This document shows, piece by piece, positions 35,512-44,218 of a stretch of DNA of 64,000 bases. The notes below the pieces were generated by a model. The model was not told where the DNA came from, searched no databases, and was given only the letters and a program-made list of their open reading frames with translations. Position 1 is the stretch's first letter, and the number at the start of each line of letters is the position of its first letter. A program made the position numbers and the translations under genes. This DNA is from Spirosoma sp. KCTC 42546 (GTDB lineage Bacteria > Bacteroidota > Bacteroidia > Cytophagales > Spirosomataceae), in contig NZ_CP041360.1 in NCBI RefSeq assembly GCF_006965485.1, positions 4,010,501 to 4,074,500 on the forward strand. The letters are read 5' to 3'.

Positions 35512-36535
35512 TGTTTTGTTGAGTGGCGTTTAATTCGTTCAGTATCAACGTTTGTAAGGCTGCCTGGGGCAGCAGTAGTTGGTACTCCGCAACGCCGATG
35601 GGTTTATTGATGTCTTGCAGGGCAATTTCTACGTCGAGGTGGTCTTTATCGGCGCAGAGAATGATGCCGATGGATGGGTTTTCGGTTTCGCTTTTTTCCA
35701 GCCGGTCGAGCAGGGAGAGATACAGATTCATTTTCCCTACATATTCGGCTTTGAAGCTACCAATTTTCAATTCAATGGCCACCAGCGAACGAAGGCCCCG
35801 GTGAAAGAAAAGCATGTCGACAAAATAGTCCTTGCCATTGTATTCCAGTCGGTATTGGTTGCCAATGAAGCTAAACCCTTTGCCCAATTCTAGAATAAAG
35901 GCTCTGATTTTGGCGATGAGTCTGTTTTCTAATTCCAGCTCTTTAACGGGTTCGGTAATGCCCAAAAATCCCAGATTATAGCTGCTTTTGAATACTTCAT
36001 TGGCATAATCGGCATGGGCCGCCGGCAGCGTCTGATCAAAATTGTGGGTTTTGATTTGTTGCTGCGCCTGCCCAAAACTGTCCAGTTTGATGGCATTGAG
36101 CAATAAATCTCTGGACCAGCCTTTCGTCAGGGTTTCGTTGGCGTAGAATTCGACAGCGTCAAGGGATTGTAGCTTATTAAGCAATAGTAAGTTATGACCC
36201 CAGGGCAAAACTGCGACAGCTTGTCGCAGTTTTGTATCGGCCTGATGATACCGCTCATAAAAGCGTTTCATGTCCCACAGGTTTCGCGGAGACAAACCCA
36301 TATTCGGAAACTCGTTTTTCAGGTCTGTGGATAATTGGTTAATTACACCGCTGCCATAGCCCTCTTCCAGTTGTTTTTCAGAAAGCAGCTTTCCCAGATT
36401 CCAGTAAACCGATTGCGTACTGCTGTTTACCTGTCGGGCAATCAGGATACGGGCCGTGTGGATTTGGCTAATCGCTTGCTCTACTAGGTCGGCATACGCG
36501 GCTTCGGTCAAGGGCGGTGGGGTTAGTTTACTCAT
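35492..36535 (-). CDS. DUF1016 (YhcG-type) PDDEXK nuclease-domain protein
   Basis: The protein has 347 residues. Residues 1-190 match the DUF1016 N-terminal domain (ARILIARQVNSSTQSVYWNL, then LSPRNLWDMKRFYERY, then WGHNLLLLNKLQS). The C-terminal PDDEXK nuclease shows Asp240 (DYFVDMLFF) and Glu255-x-Lys257 (AIELKIG). The family is uncharacterised and is often found inside or next to type I restriction loci. A role as a DNA nuclease or resolvase is a guess. It overlaps hsdS by 20 bases, so the two are probably co-translated. Confidence 0.88.
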   Translation of the reverse strand: MSKLTPPPLTEAAYADLVEQAISQIHTARILIARQVNSSTQSVYWNLGKLLSEKQLEEGYGSGVINQLSTDLKNEFPNMGLSPRNLWDMKRFYERYHQADTKLRQAVAVLPWGHNLLLLNKLQSLDAVEFYANETLTKGWSRDLLLNAIKLDSFGQAQQQIKTHNFDQTLPAAHADYANEVFKSSYNLGFLGITEPVKELELENRLIAKIRAFILELGKGFSFIGNQYRLEYNGKDYFVDMLFFHRGLRSLVAIELKIGSFKAEYVGKMNLYLSLLDRLEKSETENPSIGIILCADKDHLDVEIALQDINKPIGVAEYQLLLPQAALQTLILNELNATQQNNGEPNE

Positions 36536-36614
36536 TTGTCAGAATTATGATTTTTTGGATTGAACGATTTTAGGATTTTGGGTCATTATTGAAGTTACTC
36601 CCGTTATCCCTTAA

Positions 36615-37022
36615 TCATAAAGCTGACTTTTTACTATAGTACTTATTGTCAGGATGATTTACATTATACACTCTTTTAAATTCAAGGCTTTTTGCTCCAA
36701 AATTTATTAATAGTCCGATAGCTAAATTATAAGCCTGGCAATAATTCATTGCCTGTGCTAAATGCACATCTTCCAAACGTATTAAAGCTTTTAACTCAAC
36801 CATTATAGTTTCTTCAACAAAAAAATCAACCCGTCGAGTACCAATATCAAACCCATCGTAGAATATGGTCATCTCCATTTCTCGTTGGTATATCAGTCCT
36901 TGTTTTTGCATTTCAATAGCCAGAGCACGTTAATAAATCACTTCCTGAAAGCCATTGCCTAACGTACTATGAACCTTCATCGCACAGCCAATAATTTTAT
37001 GTGTTAATTCATCAAGTTTCAT
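36615..37022 (-). pseudogene. GxxExxY protein gene with in-frame stop
   Basis: The gene reads from ATG at 37022 as MKLDELTHKIIGCAMKVHST and then GNGFQEVIY, the GxxExxY signature of a small PDDEXK-like family. Codon 31 is TAA (36932-36930) where a Gln codon would fit. The frame then continues in full to 36615, with RRVDFFVEETIMVELKAL holding the Asp/Glu-x-Lys nuclease-like residues. An internal ATG at 36911 would give a 98-residue product lacking the signature. A simple CAA to TAA mutation explains it. It lies 37 bases past the hsdR stop. Confidence 0.8.
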
Positions 37023-37058
37023 AGCAATCTTTTCATCCTGTAATCATAAAATCTTAAT

Positions 37059-40000
37059 TCAGACATCATACGCGGCTAACCCGGCTATCTCACGCCCTTC
37101 GGCTATTTTCTTTAATTGGGGCACCAGGTCCTCCATTAGGGCCAGTTCTTTGAGTCGGCGTTGTTTCCAGCCAAGTTCCAGCGGCTCCAACAGATCGGTG
37201 AGTTTTTCGCCGTCGAAGATCATCCGGCTCATAATGCCATCGACAAAGGCTTTCAGGTCAGCCGTTTGCAAACCGTGTTTGTTGGCAATGACCGCCAGTT
37301 CCTTTTCGTTTTTCTCAACTTTAAACGTATCGTAGCCTTTGGTTAACGTAGTCGTATCCTGTCCGCTGTTCCAGTCCAGGCTGTTGATGTAATCCGTTAA
37401 GTCTTCCTGCTCGTCCATCAGGTTGGCATTGGCACTCAGCAAACTAATCACCTGCTCTTTGGTCATTTTTTGCCGGGCGGGTTTCTTCTGCGTACTGTCG
37501 GCAATCAGGCTCATAATGTAGTCGTAGTCGATCACGGCCGACGCAAACAGCACAAATTCAAAATCCAACTGCTGAATGTCGGGCGGTGCGAAGTCGCCTT
37601 CTTTTTGCTGTATTTCCTTAAGCTGTTTAGCGGTTTCCAGATACGAGCTTCTAAACTCCTGCAAGGTTTCTTTAGGCAAAATGGCTTCTATTTTAGCCTG
37701 CTGTACCTCGTCTAAATCGGTGTATTGGTCTAGCTGGGTTTTCAGCCGTTGGACTTCCTTAAAGTTTTTCACAAAGGCAATTCGGGCAGCATCTCCTTTC
37801 AGGTTGTACACTTCCTGCGGTTCGTTTACCAGATTATGCTGTTGCATGAAGCTGCCTAAGGCTTCAATGGCTTTCTGATATTTTTCAATCACCACAGGCG
37901 CAGGGTCAACGAGCCAAATCTCTTTGGCTTGCCCGTTGTCTTCACCAGAAAAGAGGGCAATAGCCTGGTTTACGGCGTCTTGTTGAGAGCGAAAATCTAA
38001 AATGTTGCCGTACGGTTTGGTATCGTTCAGCACCCGGTTGGTTCGGGAAAACGCCTGTATCAACCCGTGGTATTTCAGGTTCTTGTCCACATACAAGGTA
38101 TTCAGGTATTTGGAATCAAACCCGGTTAGCAACATATCCACCACGATGGTAATGTCGATTTTGTTTTTGTGGGGATAGTCTTTGTTGCTGTATTTCTGGT
38201 CTTTTATCCGGCTTTGCACATCCTGATAATACAAATCGAACTCGTTGATCGAATGACTGGTACCATATTGCTTGTTGAAATCAGCAATAATTTCGATCAG
38301 TGCTTTTTTCTTCTCTTCAGGGTTATGTTTGTTATCTTCTTTCTCCTGCGTTAAATCTTCCTGTAATTGTTTTATATCCGCAGCATTCTTTTGGCTTTGC
38401 TGGTCGCCGTCTTTTGCAATGAGCTGCGCCGGTGGAGAGAACACACAGGCAATGTTTAACGGAACATACAGGTCGTCGGCTTCTTTCTTTTTCTTCTGAC
38501 TATTTTTGAACAGCTGATAATACTCGATGGCGTTATTGATCGAAGCGGTTGCCAATACGGCATTGAAACGCCTTGAATTGGTAGCCGCATTGTGTTTGTT
38601 CAAAATAGCTTCTACGACAGCCTGTTGCGCAATCGGTTCACCAGGTTTGGCGTTTTGCGTGCCTTTGCCTTTGAAATAGTCGATATGAAAACGCAATACA
38701 TTTTTGTCCTCAATGGCGTGGGTAATGGTGTACGCGTGTAATTGCTTCTTAAAAATATCCTGAGTGGTTATATTGGTCTTCTCTTCGCCATCAATTTGCT
38801 TGTAAGCCGCATTTTCATCAAAAATAGGTGTACCGGTAAAGCCAAAAAGCTGAGCATTTGGAAAAAACTCCTTGATGGCTTGGTGGTTATCGCCAAACTG
38901 CGAACGATGGCATTCGTCAAAGATGAACACCATCCGCTTGTTGCTCAACGGCTCCAGACGCTCTTTGTAATTTTTCTTGTACGTGCCGTCTAACGCTAAC
39001 CCTAGCTTTTGAATGGTTGTAACTATTACCTTGTCGGCATAATCAGTAGATAATAAACGTCTTACCAATGTTTCTGTATTGGTGTTTTCTTCTACGCTGC
39101 CTTCCTGAAATTTATTGAACTCTTCGCGGGTTTGCCGGTCAAGGTCTTTGCGGTCAACAACAAACAAACATTTTTCAATATCGGGATTATCTTTCAGTAG
39201 GGTAGAGGCTTTGAACGAAGTCAATGTTTTACCACTGCCGGTCGTGTGCCAGATATAGCCGTTGCCCCGATTTTGATGAATGCAATCGACAATGGCCTTT
39301 ACCGCGTAAATCTGATAGGGCCGCATCACGAGCAATTTTTGCTCGCTTTCTACCAGCACCATGTACTTGCTAATCATTTCGCCAAGAGTACACTTGGTTA
39401 GAAATTTTTCGGTAAATGAGTCAAGCTGCGTTATTTTCTTGTTTTTCTCATCGGCCAATTGATAGATGGGCAAAAACTGTTCATCGGAATTGAAAGCAAA
39501 ATGCTGATTTTTATTGTTGGCAAAGTAGTAGGTATTGGTTCTGTTGCTCACGATAAACAACTGCATATAGCAAAGCAGCGAGTTTCCATACCCATTACCG
39601 GGTTCGTTTTTGTAGTCCACGATTTGCTCCATAGCCTTACGAGCCGTGATGCCTACGTTTTTAAGTTCGATTTGCACGATAGGCAAACCGTTGATTAGCA
39701 GAATAATGTCGTACCGTTGATGGCTGTTTTCTGTATTGATGCGTAACTGGCTAATTACTTCAAAATCATTTTTGCACCAGTCTTTATTATTTACCAGTGT
39801 GTAATGAAGTGGCGTTCCGTCCTCACGTTGAAAGTAGTTCCGTTCACGCAGAAGTTTTGACGCAGCAAACACATCAGGATTGATGATTTCTTCCCGTAAG
39901 CGTAAAAACTCATTCTCTGAAAGCCGGACACGATTAAGTGCTTCAAATTTAGTTTTGAAGTTTTGCTCAAGCGTTTTCCGATCAACAATCTCGGGTCGAT

Positions 40001-40064
40001 AGATGTATTTAAGCTCTGTAAGTTGCTTAATCAGGCCTTCTTCTAGTTGGTTTTCTCTACTCAT
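37059..40064 (-). CDS. hsdR: Type I restriction endonuclease, HsdR
   Basis: The protein has 1001 residues. The nuclease domain has Asp119 and Glu133-x-Lys135 (RYDIILLINGLPIVQIELKN). The SF2 translocase follows, with motif I TTGSGKT (274-280), the DECH box (382-385, FDECHRSQFG), LFGFTGTPIFDE, and the later helicase motifs VDMLLTGFDSKYLNTLYVDK and QAFSRTNRVLNDTKPYG. The C-terminal helical domain contacts HsdM. With HsdM and HsdS it pulls DNA through the complex and cuts far from the recognition site. It is the first gene of the island here, transcribed leftwards from beside the tRNA-Val gene, which is a less usual gene order. Confidence 0.97.
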   Translation of the reverse strand: MSRENQLEEGLIKQLTELKYIYRPEIVDRKTLEQNFKTKFEALNRVRLSENEFLRLREEIINPDVFAASKLLRERNYFQREDGTPLHYTLVNNKDWCKNDFEVISQLRINTENSHQRYDIILLINGLPIVQIELKNVGITARKAMEQIVDYKNEPGNGYGNSLLCYMQLFIVSNRTNTYYFANNKNQHFAFNSDEQFLPIYQLADEKNKKITQLDSFTEKFLTKCTLGEMISKYMVLVESEQKLLVMRPYQIYAVKAIVDCIHQNRGNGYIWHTTGSGKTLTSFKASTLLKDNPDIEKCLFVVDRKDLDRQTREEFNKFQEGSVEENTNTETLVRRLLSTDYADKVIVTTIQKLGLALDGTYKKNYKERLEPLSNKRMVFIFDECHRSQFGDNHQAIKEFFPNAQLFGFTGTPIFDENAAYKQIDGEEKTNITTQDIFKKQLHAYTITHAIEDKNVLRFHIDYFKGKGTQNAKPGEPIAQQAVVEAILNKHNAATNSRRFNAVLATASINNAIEYYQLFKNSQKKKKEADDLYVPLNIACVFSPPAQLIAKDGDQQSQKNAADIKQLQEDLTQEKEDNKHNPEEKKKALIEIIADFNKQYGTSHSINEFDLYYQDVQSRIKDQKYSNKDYPHKNKIDITIVVDMLLTGFDSKYLNTLYVDKNLKYHGLIQAFSRTNRVLNDTKPYGNILDFRSQQDAVNQAIALFSGEDNGQAKEIWLVDPAPVVIEKYQKAIEALGSFMQQHNLVNEPQEVYNLKGDAARIAFVKNFKEVQRLKTQLDQYTDLDEVQQAKIEAILPKETLQEFRSSYLETAKQLKEIQQKEGDFAPPDIQQLDFEFVLFASAVIDYDYIMSLIADSTQKKPARQKMTKEQVISLLSANANLMDEQEDLTDYINSLDWNSGQDTTTLTKGYDTFKVEKNEKELAVIANKHGLQTADLKAFVDGIMSRMIFDGEKLTDLLEPLELGWKQRRLKELALMEDLVPQLKKIAEGREIAGLAAYDV

Positions 40065-40109
40065 TCAAACTATAGTCACAAAGTCGCTCAAAGTTACTTT
40101 TTACATCTG

Positions 40110-40301
40110 TTAATCTGTCGGTACGCTGGCTAAAAGTTGCTCCATTTGTTTGAATGAGCGTCGGCTTCGTGTGTTGGGCCAGATATGCCACTTGTGAGGC
40201 TTGCTAAGAAGGTCACGAAGCAACTGATAAGCTGCTTGGCTATCTCCCGAAGCCCAAGAAGAAATGTTAGTGGATGTTCGGGAATCGAGAAAGGACGAGA
40301 G
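40110..40301 (-). pseudogene. Possible gene remnant upstream of hsdR
   Basis: A frame open from 40301 down to a TAA at 40110 has protein-like composition (DSQAAYQLLRDLLSKPHKWH, then FKQMEQLLASVPTD) but no start codon. It may be a degraded relict. A different frame of the same strand also has an ORF, with a less natural sequence. I cannot name a family. Confidence 0.2.
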
Positions 40302-40473
40302 TCATGGTAATTTTTGGTCACCCAACTACGGAGTCATAACCAACTAGTAGAAACCACTGATACGAATTTATCTTGTTTATAAGTGTTTTTTGTCCTAGGA
40401 TTATCATGTAATATGTAGATTCTCACTATGGAAATAACCAATTTGAGTACAGTTTACATACAGTAAAACGCAA

Positions 40474-40506
40474 AAAAGGCCCAAATTCAGCGAATTTGGG
40501 CCTTTT
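40474..40506. terminator. Hairpin terminator behind tRNA-Val
   Basis: AAAAGGCCCAAATTC at 40474-40488 pairs exactly with GAATTTGGGCCTTTT at 40492-40506 with a 3-base loop. It lies 17 bases from the 3' end of the leftward tRNA gene and has a run of A on its left that reads as U in the transcript. Confidence 0.85.
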
Positions 40507-40522
40507 AGACAACGTGTCCCGG

Positions 40523-40597
40523 TAGGAAGTAGCGGGCTCGAACCGCTGACCTCTGCTCTGTCAAAGCAGCGCTCTGAACCAACTGAGCTAACCTCCT
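40523..40597 (-). tRNA. tRNA-Val (anticodon GAC)
   Basis: Reading leftwards, the acceptor arm AGGAGGT pairs with ACTTCCT (one G-T pair). The D arm is GCTC and GAGC around the AGTTGGTTCA loop. The anticodon stem CTGCT/AGCAG encloses the 7-base loop TTGACAG with GAC at the anticodon position. The T arm AGCGG/CCGCT carries the TTCGAGC loop. The length is 75 bases and CCA is not encoded. Its 3' end faces the restriction island, a common integration side for mobile islands. Confidence 0.9.
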
Positions 40598-40703
40598 TTA
40601 TTAATGGAAAATGGATAATGTAAAACGTATAATGACAGATCAAGCTCAAGTACATTACCCATTGTTCATTGTACATTATTCATTCCCGAAAGGGAGTGCA
40701 AAC

Positions 40704-42014
40704 TTACAAAACTTCCTCTGTTTCCAAATGGGTATGGTAAACTTTTTGTGAGGGAATGCGCCATAACAGCACAAAACCGATCACGAAAAGCACCAGCAGG
40801 GCCAGAATACTGTTGCGCATGCTCCCCGTAATCTGTTCAATCAGGCCATACACTAGTGTACCTAATACGATGGAGGTTTTTTCGGTCACGTCGTAGAAGC
40901 TGAAATACGACGCGGTGTCGGTAGTTGCGGGAATGAGCTTGGAATAGGTGGAGCGGGAAAGGGATTGAATACCGCCCATGACCAGCCCAACCACGCCCGC
41001 CAGTACGAAAAACTGCGATTCAGTTTGTACGTAGTAGGCGGCTGCGCAAATGCCAATCCAGATCAGTACCGCCGTCATCAGTGCGTACGTATTACCAATG
41101 ATTCCCGATAATCTGGAGAAGCCATACGCACCCGGAATGGCCACTAATTGAATGAGCAAAATGGTGATAATCAGGCTCTGTCCGGGGAGCCGTAACTCGT
41201 CGCTGCCAAAAATGGTCGCTACGTACATCACGGTTTGAACCGCCATGTTATAGACGAAGAACGATACCAGAAATCGCTTGGCTAAGGGGCGCTCCTGTAA
41301 GTCGTTCCAGACATGCCGCAATTCCTTAAACCCATTTAACAGGTAATTGCCCGACTGAGCCGCCTTTTTCGTGCCATCGGGCAGCCGGCTGAAGGGTATC
41401 TGAGCGAAACCAACCCACCACAAACCAACGGTCAGAAAGGCAATTCGAGACGCCATAGCTTCGGAGATATTGCCGAACCACTCGCGTTTCAGAATCACCA
41501 GCAGGTTAACCACCATGAGCAGAACGCTCCCCAAATACCCCATCGAAAAACCCCGCGCACTCACCCGGTCGTACTGGTCTTCGGTGGCAATGTCGGGCAG
41601 GTACGAATTATAGAACACGATACTGCCACTCCAGCCAATCAGGCTGATCCAGAAGCAGATAACAGCAAAGGTGGTGGTTTCCTTCGTGAAGAAATACAGC
41701 AGACTGCAACTGATAGCGCCCGTGTAGCAAAACACTTTCATAAATGTTTTCTTCTTCCCACTATAATCGGCAATGGCTGTACATAGGGGCGACAGCAGGG
41801 CCGTAAACAGAAAAGCTGCCGAAATGGTGTAGGAAAACAGGACCGAGTTTTTGATGGAGAGTCCCAGGAAATTTATAACGGGTCCGCCTTCACTATTGAG
41901 TGCAGTGGCCGAAAAGTAAACCGGGAAAATACTGGAGACAATAACCAGGGAGTGAACCGAATTCGCCCAGTCGTAAAATGTCCAGGCAGTCAGGGTACGG
42001 GGGTTGTTTTTCAT
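40704..42014 (-). CDS. MFS transporter, UMF1/Atg22-like
   Basis: The protein has 436 residues and about 12 hydrophobic segments, so it is an inner-membrane transporter. The N-terminus (TLTAWTFYDWANSVHSLVIV) and the ADYSGKKKTFMKVF loop match the UMF1 family related to vacuolar Atg22. The substrate is not known; amino acid efflux is suggested only by the Atg22 link. It is probably monocistronic, downstream of the alpha/beta hydrolase gene with about 100 bases between them. Confidence 0.88.
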   Translation of the reverse strand: MKNNPRTLTAWTFYDWANSVHSLVIVSSIFPVYFSATALNSEGGPVINFLGLSIKNSVLFSYTISAAFLFTALLSPLCTAIADYSGKKKTFMKVFCYTGAISCSLLYFFTKETTTFAVICFWISLIGWSGSIVFYNSYLPDIATEDQYDRVSARGFSMGYLGSVLLMVVNLLVILKREWFGNISEAMASRIAFLTVGLWWVGFAQIPFSRLPDGTKKAAQSGNYLLNGFKELRHVWNDLQERPLAKRFLVSFFVYNMAVQTVMYVATIFGSDELRLPGQSLIITILLIQLVAIPGAYGFSRLSGIIGNTYALMTAVLIWIGICAAAYYVQTESQFFVLAGVVGLVMGGIQSLSRSTYSKLIPATTDTASYFSFYDVTEKTSIVLGTLVYGLIEQITGSMRNSILALLVLFVIGFVLLWRIPSQKVYHTHLETEEVL

Positions 42015-42117
42015 TTACCAAGGTGTATTGGGTGGAGTGAGTTAAGTTGGTGGAGTAAGTTAACTAGGTGAAGTGAGTTATTCGTTAGCGTACAACAAAC
42101 ATACTACACATACAACA

Positions 42118-43002
42118 CTATTTACCTACTCCACTAACTCCACTTAAAAACTCAATAACGGCTCGTGTAAACGCATGATTTGAATCTCCGGCTACCATAT
42201 GGCCAGCGTCGGCTACGCTTACACTTTGCACATGCGGAACGGCATCTAAAAATTCTGCCATTACTTTTTCGCTCACCACATCGCTGATGCCTCCCCGAAC
42301 AATGAGCGTTGGCACCGTGAGGGCATTGGCCGCCCGGTATAATCGCTCTTCATTTTGTATCTGTTTGTCAGGACTGGTTGTGTGTCGCCAGACGGAGAGC
42401 ATGGTTGGGTCCCAGTGCCAGTAGTAGCGCAATTCGCCGGTTGGGCTTTGACGTAGTCGCAGGTTTTTCTCCAGACGACTGTGATCCGAGGGGCGTGGCC
42501 GGTGGGGGAGATAGGCCGCCACGGCTTCGGCCGCTTCGGTTAAACTGGCAAAGCCATCCTGATTATTGCTCATAAACGCAAATATCCGTTCAATGCCTTT
42601 CTGCTCCGTGCGGGGGGCAATATCGACCAGCACAATAGCGGTGCAGATCGATTCCGTTCCGGCTGGACGTTCGCCTTCCGCTATCAGGGCCGTCATACCG
42701 CCCATCGATGCCCCAACAAGGGCCGGTTTCTGATCGAGCTGGGCCACAACAGCCCGGAGGTCTTTAGCCAGGTAATCAATTGTATACTGCCCATCCGCCG
42801 ACCAGTCGCTGTCGCCATGTCCGCGGGCATCGAGGGCTATGGCATACCAACCCGCATCGGCCAGCCAACGGGCGGTGTCGCCCCAGGAATGGCGCGTTTG
42901 GCCACCGCCGTGAAGGAGTAGCACAGGCGGATTTGAGGGATCACCCCAGGCATCGGCGGTTAGAAAAAAATTGGGTTCAGTTTCAAAACGAAGTGATTTC
43001 AT
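42118..43002 (-). CDS. Alpha/beta hydrolase
   Basis: The protein has 294 residues with no signal peptide. The oxyanion-hole motif HGGGQTRHSW, the LDARGHGDSDW strand and the nucleophile elbow GASMGG (Ser99) are all present. The acid residue is probably in the VPTLIVRGGISDVV region, and the catalytic His is in VADAGHMVAGD. Substrates range over esters, lactones, epoxides and haloalkanes, so the reaction cannot be assigned. The inverted-repeat block lies right behind its 5' end. Confidence 0.88.
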   Translation of the reverse strand: MKSLRFETEPNFFLTADAWGDPSNPPVLLLHGGGQTRHSWGDTARWLADAGWYAIALDARGHGDSDWSADGQYTIDYLAKDLRAVVAQLDQKPALVGASMGGMTALIAEGERPAGTESICTAIVLVDIAPRTEQKGIERIFAFMSNNQDGFASLTEAAEAVAAYLPHRPRPSDHSRLEKNLRLRQSPTGELRYYWHWDPTMLSVWRHTTSPDKQIQNEERLYRAANALTVPTLIVRGGISDVVSEKVMAEFLDAVPHVQSVSVADAGHMVAGDSNHAFTRAVIEFLSGVSGVGK

Positions 43003-43017
43003 ATAGGGGATTCTCGT

Positions 43018-43149
43018 GTTCTCGCTTGGCTTAGCCGAGTGAGGACTATTGGTTCAAGGGCCTCTGGCCCGTTTTGGACATTTTTCTTTATTGCACCGGC
43101 CGGAAGCCGTTAAAAATATAGCCCTCACTCGGCTAAGCCAAGCGAGAAC
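43018..43149. repeat. 27-bp inverted repeat pair with inner hairpins
   Basis: Bases 43018-43044 and 43123-43149 are exact reverse complements over 27 bases, with 78 bases between. The right arm overlaps a second inverted pair, AAAAATATAGCC at 43112-43123 and GGCTATATTTTT at 43153-43164. GGGCC and GGCCC also pair in the spacer. This nested layout suggests a small mobile palindromic element or a folded transcript. Confidence 0.65.
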
Positions 43150-43279
43150 GATAGGCTATATTTTTGTCGTGGTGTCAGTTTCTTAAAACCGACACCACCA
43201 AACTACCCTACGAGCTTAACCTGACTAGTATGATGAGGACATAGACTGAGGATTCGAATCCAACTTGGTCAAACGTTAC

Positions 43280-44071
43280 TTACGTGTTGGTTAACTCCGT
43301 AATAAGTTCCTGATTACGGAGAGGTTGCTGTTGCAGTAAGTGATAGTCAGAGGCCGTAAACAACTTGCCATAGGATTCCAGATCGGTGGGCCGGTGAAGA
43401 TCTGATCCAATAAAATCGACCCATTTATTGGTTAAAAAACGATGTGCCTGCGCCTGTACCCGACGGCCATAACGTCCGGTCATTGATCCCCAGTTGAGTT
43501 GAAACAGACAGCCTGCATTCCGTAAATCAGCGAGTAGTTTCAGGTCACTGTGGTAATAGGTATAGCGTTCAGGGTGCGCCAGTAAAGGCTGGTAGCCCTG
43601 CCCCAGTAAATGAAAGACAATTTCATGCAGAAAATTTGGCGCGGCTGCCCAGCCTGTTTCAAAAAGCACGTACTTCTGTTTCCCGAAACTCGACAACTGG
43701 TCGGCACGGAGCAGGTCCAGGAATAAATCGTCGAGCAGATATTCCGCAGCTACCTGGATCGTTATCGGAATCTGATGTTCCTTTACCAGGTTCTGTAGCA
43801 TACGCTGACCTTTTAAAAGATCCTCCTGCCTGTTTGGGTACCAGTCCTGACTAACGTGTGGGGTTGTAATAACCCGTTGAATACCCCAGGCCGAAAGCTG
43901 TTGCAGACAAACAAGGGCTTCTTCCGGGCTGGATACACCATCATCGACTCCCGGAAGCAAGTGAGAATGAATGTCGGCCTGCCAGTAACAGCCCGGTTGA
44001 TCCGGTGGTTGATTGGACTGATTTCTGAACGGGGCAAGTAATCGGTTGAGTAACTTATTCACGCTAGTCAT
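43280..44071 (-). CDS. CpsB/YwqE-like tyrosine phosphatase (PHP domain)
   Basis: The protein has 263 residues. It is a PHP-fold metallophosphatase: the HSHLLPGVDDG motif (His35, His37, Asp43 and Asp44), ITTPHVSQDW, LLAHPERYTYY and DFIGSDLHRPTDL supply the metal ligands. CpsB-type enzymes remove phosphate from the tyrosine-rich tail of the polysaccharide autokinase. Such a kinase is encoded 10 kb away in the same cluster. It is divergent from the WecG/TagA gene. Confidence 0.88.
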   Translation of the reverse strand: MTSVNKLLNRLLAPFRNQSNQPPDQPGCYWQADIHSHLLPGVDDGVSSPEEALVCLQQLSAWGIQRVITTPHVSQDWYPNRQEDLLKGQRMLQNLVKEHQIPITIQVAAEYLLDDLFLDLLRADQLSSFGKQKYVLFETGWAAAPNFLHEIVFHLLGQGYQPLLAHPERYTYYHSDLKLLADLRNAGCLFQLNWGSMTGRYGRRVQAQAHRFLTNKWVDFIGSDLHRPTDLESYGKLFTASDYHLLQQQPLRNQELITELTNT

Positions 44072-44218
44072 TGACGAAAACGATAACTACACCGTCAAGG
44101 GTTGTATTTATCGGTGTGTAAAGGTACGGGTAAACGGCTTTGAGATGGTTCGTTCGTACATGTTACTTTTTACCAATTCGGCGTCTACCAACTGACTGTT
44201 TACCGAACGGTTTTTGTT

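Noticed and set aside
40130..40321. 63-residue leftward ORF upstream of hsdR
   Set aside because: Another frame of the same strand reads more like protein but has no start. I list only the latter as a possible relict.
40065..40522. Search for an integrase or a duplicated tRNA-Val end marking the island boundary
   Set aside because: No recombinase motif and no second copy of the tRNA 3' end could be seen in the window.
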